From contig NZ_JAIEZN010000001.1 in assembly GCF_020169335.1 (NCBI RefSeq), positions 2,159,805-2,223,804 on the forward strand: 64,000 nt of DNA, in the 5' to 3' direction. The notes beneath the pieces were generated by a model that saw nothing but the letters and a program-made list of their open reading frames with translations, was not told where the DNA came from and ran no database searches. This document shows positions 36,035 through 44,523 of this stretch, in pieces (position 1 is the first letter of the stretch; each line of letters opens with the position of its first letter). The stretch comes from Devosia aquimaris (GTDB taxonomy: Bacteria; Pseudomonadota; Alphaproteobacteria; Rhizobiales; Devosiaceae). The translations under genes and the position numbers were made by a program.

Positions 36035-37375
36035 GTGACCCCTTTGACTGAACAGTTCCGCATCGAGCGCCCGCACTTCGACCCTGCCACGGGGCTGGCC
36101 AGATTTGGCTATCGCCTGGGCGACCTGCATTTCGTGGAAACCCTTGGGCTGCCGCCCGGCAGCGATGCCACGGCGGCCACCAGCGCCAATTTCATCAAGC
36201 TGCTCGACCTGACCGCGATTGTGCTGGGCGTCAGCTATTTCAAGCTGCGCGCGCCGTTTGCGATTGTGGCCGATGCCATTCCGCTGACGGAAAGCGAGCG
36301 CGCCTTTGCCATCGACATCTATGAGAATGGCCTGGGCGAATTCTACGCCCGCAACCAGTTGCAGCGCTTTGGCCGGCTGACCATCGACGCGCCCGACGAC
36401 GCCAACGCCCCCCTGCCCCGTGTCCAGCTTCCGGAACGCACCTTGTTGCCGATCGGCGGCGGCAAGGACTCCTTGGTCAGCGTCGACCTGCTGACCCACA
36501 CCGGCGTCCCCTTCACGCCCTTTGCCGTCAATCCCAAGGGGCCGATCCTGACCTCGGTTACCGCCATCGGCACCGATCCGGTCTATGTGACCCGCACGCT
36601 CGACGCCGAGATGATCCGCCTGGGCAAGGAACCGGGCTACTACAACGGCCATGTGCCCTCGACGGCCATCAACTCGATGATCGCCGCACTCTGCGCCCTG
36701 CTCTATGGCTACAACCAGATCGTGCTCAGCAATGAGCGCTCGGCCAGCGAGGGCAATGTCGAGTTCGACGGGCGCGAGACCAATCACCAGTATTCCAAGT
36801 CCCTGGGCTTCGAGCTGCGCATCGCCGGCATTCTGGCGGACGCCACCGGCGGCGCGCTGCAGTATTTCTCGCTGCTGCGGCCCTATTCGGAGGCCCGCAT
36901 CGCCTCGCTGTTCACCCACGAGACCAAGTTCGACCACGTCTTTTCGAGCTGCAACCGCAATTTCCGCCTGACGGGCAATGACGGCCCGCTGTGGTGCGGC
37001 GAATGCCCCAAGTGCCACTTCGTCTTCCTGATCTTTGCGCCCTTCATGGCCAAGGACAGGCTGCTATCGATCTTCGGCAAGGACCTGCTCGACAATCCCG
37101 CGCACGAAGGCTCGTTCCGCGAACTGGCCGGGCTCGCCGGCCAAAAGCCATGGGAATGTGTCGGCGAAATCCTCGAGGCCGCAGCCTGCCTCTATACGTT
37201 GACCCGCCACGCCGACTGGCACGAGGCCGCCGTGGTCCGTGCGGTTAAAGCCGATCTCCTGGCCCAATATGGCGAGCCGCGCCTGCAGGCCGCCATGGCC
37301 GAATGCCTGACGGACAGCCACGACCACCACATTCCGCCCGCGCTGGCAGCAAAGGTGGCGGCCTATGCGGTTTGA
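36035..37375 (+). CDS. murL: UDP-N-acetyl-alpha-D-muramoyl-L-alanyl-L-glutamate epimerase (MurL)
   Basis: 446 residues. It carries a PP-loop-like ATP site PIGGGKDS (GGGKDS at 141-146), NERSASEGNVEFDGRETNHQYS near 235, and a Cys cluster WCGECPKC at 320-327, the hallmarks of MurL first described in Xanthomonas. MurL converts the terminal L-Glu of UDP-MurNAc-L-Ala-L-Glu to D-Glu in an ATP-dependent step. The stop overlaps the start of a MurD2-type ligase by 11 nt, the same pair used in that pathway. The start is GTG 36035 (GAGGGG 11 nt upstream) or TTG 36044. Confidence rests on the motif set plus the partner gene. Confidence 0.88.
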   Translation: MTPLTEQFRIERPHFDPATGLARFGYRLGDLHFVETLGLPPGSDATAATSANFIKLLDLTAIVLGVSYFKLRAPFAIVADAIPLTESERAFAIDIYENGLGEFYARNQLQRFGRLTIDAPDDANAPLPRVQLPERTLLPIGGGKDSLVSVDLLTHTGVPFTPFAVNPKGPILTSVTAIGTDPVYVTRTLDAEMIRLGKEPGYYNGHVPSTAINSMIAALCALLYGYNQIVLSNERSASEGNVEFDGRETNHQYSKSLGFELRIAGILADATGGALQYFSLLRPYSEARIASLFTHETKFDHVFSSCNRNFRLTGNDGPLWCGECPKCHFVFLIFAPFMAKDRLLSIFGKDLLDNPAHEGSFRELAGLAGQKPWECVGEILEAAACLYTLTRHADWHEAAVVRAVKADLLAQYGEPRLQAAMAECLTDSHDHHIPPALAAKVAAYAV

Positions 37376-38666
37376 CGAACCCGTCCTGCTCTATGGCGCT
37401 GGCCGCGAGGCGCTATCCACCCGGGCCTTTCTCAAGGCACGCCAGCCGGACCTCAAGGTCTATGTGACCGTCGACAGCGGCACCGCCGACATTCCCGAGA
37501 CGACGCCGGTCGCGCTCGAAGAGCTCCCCTCAGCGCTGCGCAACCATCTGGTCGGCCATATCATCAAGAGCCCGGGCGTGTCGCTCTACAAGCCCGTGTT
37601 CTCGATTGCCCGCGACGCCGGCATTGCCGTCACCTCGAACCTCAACCTCTGGGGCGGTGCCTACCGCAATGGCCGCACGGTGATCGCCATCACCGGCACC
37701 AAGGGCAAATCCACCACGGCCACGCTTGTCCACCTCATGCTGACCCGCTCGCGCATCGATGCGGGCCTGGCCGGCAATGTCGGGCTGGCGCCGCTCGACA
37801 TCGCGGATCGCCACGCCGTGGTGATCTTTGAGCTGTCGAGCTATCAGACCGCCGACATGAACTTCCTGCCCGATATCGCGGCGGTGACCAATCTCTATCC
37901 CGAACATGTCGACTGGCATGGCTCGGTCGACACCTATTACCGTGACAAGCTGCACCTGATTGACCGCGATGGCGGCTTCCCGGTCGCCCTGGGCGCCGCC
38001 GCCAAGGGCAATACCCGCGTCGCCATGGCCGTGCGTGACCATCGCCGGCTGATCCGCGATCTCAGTGCCGATGAATTGTCGGCGGTGGATGCCGCCGTCG
38101 ACCGCTCGCGGCTCAAGGGCGCACACAATCGCGACAATGCCCATCTCGCCGCGCAGATCGCCCTGGCCGCCGGCGGCACGCTGGACGGCATTGTCCAGGG
38201 CATTCGCGCCTTCTCGCCTTTGCCGCATCGGCTGGAAGAACATGAATTCGGCGCGACGCTGTTCGTCGACGATTCCATTTCCACCACGCCCGAGGCAACC
38301 AAGGCTGCCCTTGCCGCCTATGCCGGCCGGCGCCTTGCCCTGATTGCCGGTGGTCATGAACGTGAGCAGGACTACGCCGAACTGGCGCAGCGCCTGGTCG
38401 GCTACGGGGTGACAACCCTGGCCTGCCTGCCCGTTACCGGTGCGCGACTGGCCAGCGCCACGCGGAGCGCTGCACCCTATATCGGCGTCATCGAGGCGCC
38501 CGATCTTGCGGCAGCCATGCAGGCCCTGCGGGCGCGCAGCGACGATTTCGACACCGTGATCCTCTCGCCCGGCGCACCATCCTACAACCAGTTCAAGAAT
38601 TTTGAGGAACGCGGCGACCGTTTCATCGCACTTGCGCGCGATCTGTTCGGTCCATCCACACCATGA
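37365..38666 (+). CDS. murD2: UDP-N-acetylmuramoyl-L-alanine--L-glutamate ligase (MurD2-type)
   Basis: 433 residues of the Mur ligase family. The ATP-binding P-loop GTKGKST is at 111-117, followed by ELSSYQ, NLYPEHVDWHGS and the C-terminal ligase part with LIAGGHERE. It differs from ordinary MurD in adding L-Glu to UDP-MurNAc-L-Ala, to be epimerised afterwards by MurL; that specificity is inferred from the overlapping murL gene. It overlaps the next gene (SMR transporter) by ATGA. Whether the genome also holds ordinary murD and murI cannot be seen here. Confidence 0.86.
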   Translation: MRFDEPVLLYGAGREALSTRAFLKARQPDLKVYVTVDSGTADIPETTPVALEELPSALRNHLVGHIIKSPGVSLYKPVFSIARDAGIAVTSNLNLWGGAYRNGRTVIAITGTKGKSTTATLVHLMLTRSRIDAGLAGNVGLAPLDIADRHAVVIFELSSYQTADMNFLPDIAAVTNLYPEHVDWHGSVDTYYRDKLHLIDRDGGFPVALGAAAKGNTRVAMAVRDHRRLIRDLSADELSAVDAAVDRSRLKGAHNRDNAHLAAQIALAAGGTLDGIVQGIRAFSPLPHRLEEHEFGATLFVDDSISTTPEATKAALAAYAGRRLALIAGGHEREQDYAELAQRLVGYGVTTLACLPVTGARLASATRSAAPYIGVIEAPDLAAAMQALRARSDDFDTVILSPGAPSYNQFKNFEERGDRFIALARDLFGPSTP

Positions 38667-38995
38667 ACGGGGCCATCTATCTGGGCATTGCCATCGTCGG
38701 CGAGGTGATTGCCACCTCCTTCCTGCGCGCCTCGCAGGGATTTACGCAATTGGTTCCCAGCGTCGTGGTGGTGCTGGGCTATGGCATCACCTTCTACTTC
38801 TTCTCGCTGGCGCTGCAGACCATCCCCGTGGGTATTGGCTATGCCATATGGTCGGGCGTGGGCATCGTTCTGGTTTCGCTGATCGCCTATTTCGCCTATG
38901 GGCAGACCCTAGACCTGCCGGCGCTGATCGGCATGGCGCTGATCCTTGCCGGTGTCCTGGTCATCAATCTCTTCTCGCACTCCAGCGCGCACTAG
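38663..38995 (+). CDS. Small multidrug resistance (SMR/EmrE-type) membrane transporter
   Basis: 110 residues, four membrane helices, with the proton/substrate-coupling Glu14 of EmrE conserved (IVGEVIATS) and the helix 3 motif YAIWSGVGIVL. SMR proteins work as antiparallel dimers exporting cationic compounds, guanidinium or, in relatives, polyprenyl-linked molecules. Its start overlaps murD2, making it the third gene of the murL operon, an unusual place for a drug exporter. The stop overlaps the convergent gene in CTAG. Confidence 0.9.
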   Translation: MNGAIYLGIAIVGEVIATSFLRASQGFTQLVPSVVVVLGYGITFYFFSLALQTIPVGIGYAIWSGVGIVLVSLIAYFAYGQTLDLPALIGMALILAGVLVINLFSHSSAH

Positions 38996-40734
38996 AACCC
39001 ATTGACCAGCGAAGCCTGCGGCACGCCGGCAGCCAGCAGGGCAATGCGCGCCTGCTCAATCAGTGCAGGGTCCGAAATTCGCTCGCGCAACCGGGGCAGA
39101 ACGCCGGCAACGCGGAATGCCGGCACCTCCAGCACCTGCGCGACATAGCGGTTGACGATTGCCGGGTCGGCGGCGCGTTGCCCGGCCATGATGGCGAGGA
39201 TCGGGCCCAGTTCCCGATCCGCGCGCGAATAGGATTCCGCGTAGATCGCCGCCAGCTCTGGCTTCCCCTGGCGCAGCGCCTCGAGCGCCGGCGCGCCGAA
39301 ATACCAGTCTGGCGGATCGGCGGTACTGTCCAAGGCATCCTGCGCCATGGCGGCCGCATCGCCCACCTCGCCCGACAGCGCCAGTTGCAGCCCATAGGCA
39401 GCCAGGGCATCGGCATTGGCCGGATTGAGCTGCAGTGAAGAGCTGAAGGCAGCGCGCGCCCGCTCCGTCGCCCCGGCGGCCAGCCGCGTCCGCGCCAGCT
39501 GCTCCCAGACGAACGCACTGGTGGGGTCCGTCTGCAACGCCTTGTTGAGCAGGACTTCGGCGCGGCTGATGCTGACCGGGCTGGCAAAGCGGTCGCCATT
39601 TCCGGTGCCGAGCCGGTCGACAATCAGGCTTGCCTCGATGGCCAGCATGGCCGCTGACGGCTCACCCTGCAGGTGGAGCTTGGCCAGACAGGTCTGCACC
39701 AGCTCGGCAGCCGCCTGAGCGGCCGTGTCCCGGTAGCGGTGAAACATCATGGTACACAGATAGTCGGTAACCGGCCCATCTGGCAGCTGCGCCTCGTCCA
39801 GCAGCGCCTGCGCCTTGCGATGCAGCGGGCCGCGCGCACTGCCCAGGCGAAGGCTCAGCTGGCGCGACACATCATCCAGCACGCCGGGCTGGGTGGCGGC
39901 CTGGGCGGTTTCCGCGATGGACTGGTTCCACACTACAAGGCCCGAGTTGACGTCGGTGAGAATGGCACTGAACTGGACCATGTCGCCATCCGGCCGCACG
40001 ATGCCGGTGAGCACATAGTCGGTTGCCGCATCGCCCATCGTCGCCGCGTCACCACCGCCGCCATAGCGGACGATCAATTCGTCGAACAGCTCAAGATCGG
40101 TGACCAGCTCAATGGCCAACCCGCCCGACGGTGCCACGAAGCCCTGCAGGCCACCCAGCGTCTGGAACTCCACAACTGTCAGGCTTGGCCGGTCCAGCGC
40201 ATCGCCAGTGGCCTCCACACTGTCGCGCGGCCAGAACGCGACCAGGGCGAGCGACAGCACCAGAACGCCGGCAACCAGCATCATCAGCGCAAACCAGGAC
40301 ACGCCGAAGCTGTCGCCCTTGGCAACATTGACCGCCGGCAACGCGGGCATGGCACTGAGCGGCTCGGGCTCCCTAAGGGGAGGCAGCGACTCCTCCCGCT
40401 CCACCAGCTCCGGCACATAGCGCCCCACCGGCAGCCGGATGCGCAGCGTCTCGGCCGCCCCATCGGTGAGGTAGTATTGGTCCAGAAGGGCCCGCAGGCG
40501 ACGGGCCTGCACGCGCACGATGGGGTCGGCCTGTGGATCAAAATCGGCTGGCCGGCCCAGAACATCCACGGCAATGGCATAGGCCTTGATCGCCTGTTCC
40601 TGCCCCTCCAGCTTGCGCCGGACAATGTAATCGAGAAATTTGGCCAGCTGCGGAGACCGCGCGATTTCGGGCCAAGTGAGCAATCGCTCCAAAGCCTGGA
40701 TCGCTCTGTCATTTGATTGCGCCGGCTCGGCCAC
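38992..40734 (-). CDS. Membrane-anchored TPR protein with an alphaproteobacterial regulator-like N-terminus
   Basis: 580 residues starting at GTG 40734 (GGAG 7 nt upstream). The cytoplasmic N-terminus (about 1-110) has SPQLAKFLDYIVRRKLEGQ and DFDPQADPIVRVQARRLRALL, a domain shared by many alphaproteobacterial sensor-like proteins of the adenylate cyclase/TolB-N type. One membrane helix lies at about 147-168. The outer part includes a TolB-N-like stretch and TPR-like helices after about 390. It may sense an envelope signal. It is divergent from a receiver-domain protein across a gap with a 12-bp palindrome. Confidence 0.8.
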   Translation of the reverse strand: MAEPAQSNDRAIQALERLLTWPEIARSPQLAKFLDYIVRRKLEGQEQAIKAYAIAVDVLGRPADFDPQADPIVRVQARRLRALLDQYYLTDGAAETLRIRLPVGRYVPELVEREESLPPLREPEPLSAMPALPAVNVAKGDSFGVSWFALMMLVAGVLVLSLALVAFWPRDSVEATGDALDRPSLTVVEFQTLGGLQGFVAPSGGLAIELVTDLELFDELIVRYGGGGDAATMGDAATDYVLTGIVRPDGDMVQFSAILTDVNSGLVVWNQSIAETAQAATQPGVLDDVSRQLSLRLGSARGPLHRKAQALLDEAQLPDGPVTDYLCTMMFHRYRDTAAQAAAELVQTCLAKLHLQGEPSAAMLAIEASLIVDRLGTGNGDRFASPVSISRAEVLLNKALQTDPTSAFVWEQLARTRLAAGATERARAAFSSSLQLNPANADALAAYGLQLALSGEVGDAAAMAQDALDSTADPPDWYFGAPALEALRQGKPELAAIYAESYSRADRELGPILAIMAGQRAADPAIVNRYVAQVLEVPAFRVAGVLPRLRERISDPALIEQARIALLAAGVPQASLVNGF

Positions 40735-40768
40735 GACAGACTCCGCTTCTACTGTCGATTTGGCGCGA

Positions 40769-40780
40769 TTTACATGTAAA
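40769..40780. promoter_or_regulatory. Perfect 12-bp palindrome in divergent promoter region
   Basis: TTTACATGTAAA at 40769-40780, 35 nt upstream of the TPR-protein start codon and about 220 nt before the receiver-like gene. Its AT-rich context differs from the surrounding sequence, as expected for an operator or promoter region. No regulator is assigned. Confidence 0.45.
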
Positions 40781-40998
40781 ACGCAAGCACAATTACACCC
40801 TGTTACGTGCGTTCCTCTAGCCGCCGAACGAATTGTGCGGCATAGCTAAGGGCATATAGTGCGGCGATGGAATTTATTAGACCTGCCGGGTTAGGCCCCC
40901 TGCAAGTCGCTTCGCCTTCTTCGACATCGCTTCCAGTCCAGCGTGGTTTTTTGCCCTGGCCGGTAGTTGCGTTTGAATTGTCCGAACGGCACGGACAC

Positions 40999-41457
40999 AT
41001 GAGGCACATTGTGAACGACGACAGTAGCAGCGCGCCTCAATTGGCGTTGATCGATGATGATTCCTTCTCGGCGGGCTTGTTGATGCGCACGCTGGAAGCG
41101 CAGGGCGGTCCGGAAATGCAGTGGTATGGCAATGCCGAGCGCGGCGCTGCCCTGCTGTCTGGCGTGCTGGGCGGGGCTCCCCGCCACTGGCCCTCGGCCG
41201 TCATCGTCGACCTCAAGGCCCATAGCGGCGCCAATCTGGAGTTCATCACCGCCATTCGGCGGCTGGTCGCCAGCAAGGGCATTTCCGTGCTGGTCATGAC
41301 CGCCGCTGCCGATAGCGCTGCCCGCGCAGAGCTGATCGCGGCCGGTGCAGCAGCCGTCTTTACCCGCCATGCCGACGTCGCGGCCTATCGCGACGAAGCC
41401 ATGGCCATTCTCGAATTCTGGTCGCTGTCTCAGCGGCCCGAAGCAGTTGGCATGTAG
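40999..41457 (+). CDS. Receiver-like (CheY-fold) single-domain protein, degenerate
   Basis: About 152 residues from the ATG at 40999. The receiver pattern is present: acidic pocket IDDD at 18-21, phospho-acceptor-like Asp71 in VIVDL, and Thr101 in VLVMTA. The invariant Lys expected near residue 122 (VFTRH) is absent, so phosphorylation control may be altered. There is no output domain. A longer frame from 40867 adds ~44 residues of low-complexity sequence and is not preferred. It is divergent from the membrane TPR protein, possibly its partner. Confidence 0.7.
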   Translation: MRHIVNDDSSSAPQLALIDDDSFSAGLLMRTLEAQGGPEMQWYGNAERGAALLSGVLGGAPRHWPSAVIVDLKAHSGANLEFITAIRRLVASKGISVLVMTAAADSAARAELIAAGAAAVFTRHADVAAYRDEAMAILEFWSLSQRPEAVGM

Positions 41458-41486
41458 CGCCTGCGTCCACAGGTTGCATGTCAGGC

Positions 41487-41608
41487 CCGGAGGGGTGTCG
41501 CACGCGGTTCTCGGATCGTCTGCATTCCCAGGCATCCCCTCCGGCCATTATTTCCCGGCTGTTGAACCTCCTCCAGCAGTTGGGCCGGGCCTTCTTCCCG
41601 GAAGGCCC
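41487..41608. other. Structured intergenic segment, nature unknown
   Basis: The 273-nt gap 41458-41730 holds a 9-bp stem CCGGAGGGG (41487-41495) with CCCCTCCGG (41536-41544), and a hairpin GGGCCTTC (41587-41594) with GAAGGCCC (41601-41608). Neither is followed by a U-run. It could be a small RNA or read-through barriers between convergent genes. No gene is seen. Confidence 0.3.
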
Positions 41609-41730
41609 AGGTCGAAGCGCGACGTCACCTCCCTGTCGTCCGCGCACGGGGGGAGAAGCAGAGCTGAATGGGCGCTTGTCCCTCGAGCGCATCGCAGCAC
41701 ACCTGCTTCTCCCCGCGGCCACGCAAGGCA

Positions 41731-42534
41731 CTAGGCTCCCCTCAGCACCATCTCCCCGCCCGCGGCCCGCACGTCCGGATCCGCAAGAATTGGCATCGCC
41801 CATGGCGCGATGAAAGCGGGGGGCGGCAGGATGATCCAGCCCTCCGCATCGCCGGCTGCACAATAGTCCTGCCCCGCCACGCCCAACGCCGTCAGGGCAC
41901 AGACCAGGGCGGCACGATCATCGTGGTTTGTTACGCTGGCAAATGCTGCCGCGGACGCCCGACCCGGCAGATGGTGATGCAACAGACGCTCCAGCGTGCC
42001 GTCGGCCACGAGCGCAGTGTAGTAGCGATCCGAACGGCTGCCGCGCCCGCCCTTGTGCGGCGCCGGATCGCCCAGCATCAGGCCAAGGAAGCAATTGGGA
42101 AACGCCTCGGCAATGGCCAGCGGATGGATCGCCTGCGCATGGCGCGCCACCCCCACCCGTCCCGAGGCAATCACGTCGCGGGCACAGGCATTGGTGGCGC
42201 GATTGAGCAACCGGCCATTGCCGCTGTTGGACTGCGCCAGCTTGCCGATGGCCTCGCGCAGCGGACGGATGCTGAGCAGCCGCTCGGCCGCGCGATAGAC
42301 ATCGATTTCGCTGAGGTCGCCGCGCAACGGCCCATCGAACGCCGCCGCCAGCAGCGGCGTGTCGCCGATCACTCCAGCCAGGGTGGCCCGGCGATCATCG
42401 TCCTGCGCCGTAAACCGGGCGATGCGCCAATGCACCGATGAGCCATCCCAGCGCAGCAGGCACACCGCGCTCGAGCGCTGGCGCAGCGACCAGCCGATAT
42501 CGACACCCAGGACCGCGCCGCTCCGCGGCAGCAT
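41731..42534 (-). CDS. DUF429-like predicted nuclease/RNase H-fold protein
   Basis: 267 residues from the ATG at 42534, which shares one base with the SDR stop (TGATG). The opening GAVLGVDIGWS, with Asp in the first strand, and the later PNCFLGLML and DDRAALVCALTALG are in line with DUF429 proteins, predicted RNase H-like folds of unknown substrate. It is last in the frc-dehydrogenase gene series. The family call is moderate; no biochemical role is known. Confidence 0.6.
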   Translation of the reverse strand: MLPRSGAVLGVDIGWSLRQRSSAVCLLRWDGSSVHWRIARFTAQDDDRRATLAGVIGDTPLLAAAFDGPLRGDLSEIDVYRAAERLLSIRPLREAIGKLAQSNSGNGRLLNRATNACARDVIASGRVGVARHAQAIHPLAIAEAFPNCFLGLMLGDPAPHKGGRGSRSDRYYTALVADGTLERLLHHHLPGRASAAAFASVTNHDDRAALVCALTALGVAGQDYCAAGDAEGWIILPPPAFIAPWAMPILADPDVRAAGGEMVLRGA

Positions 42535-43319
42535 CAGACTGTCTGCAGCCAGCCGCCGTCCACGAAATAGGTCGAGCCCGTCGAGTAGCTGGCCTTGTCC
42601 GAACACATGAAGACAAAGAAATTGGCCAGTTCTTCGGGCGTAGCGAAACGCTTCATGCCGCCGGCAGCGTCGGCGACGCCCTGCAGATGCGCCTGCCAGC
42701 CGTCTTCGCCGGCAATCTGCTTGGCCGTCTTGATCCAGTCCGGCGTCAGCACCAGGCCGGGGTTGATGGTGTTGACGCGGATATTGCTGCCCACCACCTC
42801 ATTGGCCAGCGTCTTGGAAAACATCATCAAGGCGGCCTTGGTGGTGTTGTAGATCGGCTCATACCAGAGCGGCTGCACGGCACAGATCGAAGCATTGTGC
42901 AGCACCACGCCGCCGCCGCGCTTCTTCATGGTCGGCACCAACCCACGCGCCAGCCGCACGGCGGCCATCACATGCAGATCCCAGTAATACTGCCATTTGG
43001 CATCATCAGCCTCGGCAATGGTCTCATTGGAGCCCGTGCCGGCATTGTTGATCAGAATATCGGCGCCGCCAAAGGCCTTGATCGTGCCGGCGATCACCGC
43101 GTCGCACCCCTCTGCCGTCGCCACATCAGCCGCAATGGCCGTGGTGATGACGCCATAGCGATCCGCAATGCGCGAGGCTTCGTCATCGGCCCGATCACGA
43201 TTGCGCCCGACCAGCACCAGATTGGCGCCCTCCGCCGCCAGCCCCTCGGCCACGGCCAGGCCAATGCCCACCGTGCCGCCCGTGATGACGGCGACCTTGT
43301 CGCGCAGGTTGAGATCCAT
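42534..43319 (-). CDS. Short-chain dehydrogenase/reductase
   Basis: 261 residues, classical SDR. The NAD(P) motif is TGGTVGIG at about 13-20, the structural NNAG near 91, the catalytic Ser in NASICAV and YxxxK in YNTTK (near 155). The end GSTYFVDGGWLQ is typical. The Arg-rich loop after beta-2 (VGRNRDRAD) does not settle NAD versus NADP. It follows a polyol-type dehydrogenase and the frc transporter on the same strand, so it is probably in sugar or polyol oxidation. Confidence 0.92.
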   Translation of the reverse strand: MDLNLRDKVAVITGGTVGIGLAVAEGLAAEGANLVLVGRNRDRADDEASRIADRYGVITTAIAADVATAEGCDAVIAGTIKAFGGADILINNAGTGSNETIAEADDAKWQYYWDLHVMAAVRLARGLVPTMKKRGGGVVLHNASICAVQPLWYEPIYNTTKAALMMFSKTLANEVVGSNIRVNTINPGLVLTPDWIKTAKQIAGEDGWQAHLQGVADAAGGMKRFATPEELANFFVFMCSDKASYSTGSTYFVDGGWLQTV

Positions 43320-43352
43320 GCTGTCCTCCCTCTGGTCGCCTCGATGCTTCCG

Positions 43353-44405
43353 CTAGTTGGCGACCCTGATCTGCAGTTTCACATCGCTCGGCCTTGCCTC
43401 GACCGCCCGGTCAAACGCCGCCTTGGAGTCTTCAAAGGCAAAGGTCTCCGAGATCAGCGGCTTGAGGTCGACCTTGCCCGAGGCGATCAGCGCAATGGCG
43501 CGATCATACTGATGGGCATAGCGGAAGACGTTCTCGATGCGCAGTTCCTTGACCGAGGCCCCGGCGACATCGACCGCCACCGGCTCGACCGGCAACCCGA
43601 CCACGACGATGCAGCCGCCGGGACGCGGCAGGTCCATGATGGTCTTCCAGGCATGCGGCGACCCCGAGCACTCGAACACCACATCGGCGCCCCAGCCCTC
43701 GGTCAGCCGCGCCACCTCGGCCACGATGTTGCTGTCGCGGATATTGACCGGAATGATGCCCTGGTATTGCGCGGCAATGTCGAGCTTGGGCTGGGCCAGG
43801 TCGGCGACGATCACGCGGGCGCAGCCACCCGCCAGTGCCGCCAGCGCCACCATGGTGCCAATCGGCCCTGCACCGAGAACAACTGCGGTATCGCCGGGCG
43901 TGATGCGCGCCTTGGTGGCCGCCTGCATGCCCACTGCAAAAGGCTCCACCATCGCGCCTTCGGCAAAGCTGACGTGGTCGGGCAGCTTGAAGGTGTAATT
44001 GGCCGGATGCACCACTTCAGGCGTCAGCACACCATGCACCGGCGGCGTCGCCCAGAACTGCACGGCCGGATCAACATTATACATGCCCAGCCGGCTGGCG
44101 CGCGAATTGGCATCGGGAATGCCCGGCTCCATGCAGACCCGGTCGCCCACCTTGAGATGGGTGACACCCGCACCAACCTCAGTCACCGTGCCGGCCGCCT
44201 CATGCCCCAGCACCATGGGCGCATTGACGACAAAGGGGCCGATCTTGCCATGGGTGTAATAGTGCACATCCGAACCGCACACGCCCACGGTGTGGATGGC
44301 GATCTTGACCATGCCCGGGCCGACATCGAGCGGCATGTCGATCTCGCGCAGGGCCAGTTCGTGCTGGCGTTCAAGAACAAGGGCGCGCACTTTGGTCATG
44401 GTCAT
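43353..44405 (-). CDS. Zinc-type polyol dehydrogenase (xylitol/sorbitol dehydrogenase family)
   Basis: 350 residues, medium-chain dehydrogenase. Catalytic zinc ligands are in VCGSDVHYY (Cys near 43) and GHEAAG (His near 68). The structural zinc Cys cluster is replaced by [13 protein letters not shown], as in bacterial xylitol dehydrogenases. The NAD motif is [10 protein letters not shown] near 178. ATG 44405 or 44399 are both possible. It lies 118 nt downstream of frcA, so the transporter may bring in a polyol or ketose that this enzyme interconverts. Confidence 0.88.
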   Translation of the reverse strand: MTMTKVRALVLERQHELALREIDMPLDVGPGMVKIAIHTVGVCGSDVHYYTHGKIGPFVVNAPMVLGHEAAGTVTEVGAGVTHLKVGDRVCMEPGIPDANSRASRLGMYNVDPAVQFWATPPVHGVLTPEVVHPANYTFKLPDHVSFAEGAMVEPFAVGMQAATKARITPGDTAVVLGAGPIGTMVALAALAGGCARVIVADLAQPKLDIAAQYQGIIPVNIRDSNIVAEVARLTEGWGADVVFECSGSPHAWKTIMDLPRPGGCIVVVGLPVEPVAVDVAGASVKELRIENVFRYAHQYDRAIALIASGKVDLKPLISETFAFEDSKAAFDRAVEARPSDVKLQIRVAN

Positions 44406-44523
44406 TTTCCCGAGGCATCACAGAGTTGCGGGCGCATCAAACCGTGATGCACCCGCCTCCGTTCTAGCCTGTTCCGTGCCCGCCGCGAAGGGCGCGCGAC
44501 GGCCTTTGCGTTCGCTCCGGCGA

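Noticed and set aside
40867-40998. N-terminal extension of the receiver-like protein from ATG 40867
   Set aside because: Low-complexity Pro/Ser/Leu sequence with no ribosome site and no receiver homology.
42438-44447. 669-codon open frame on the plus strand
   Set aside because: Antisense to the SDR and polyol dehydrogenase genes; His/Gly/Arg-rich translation typical of shadow frames.
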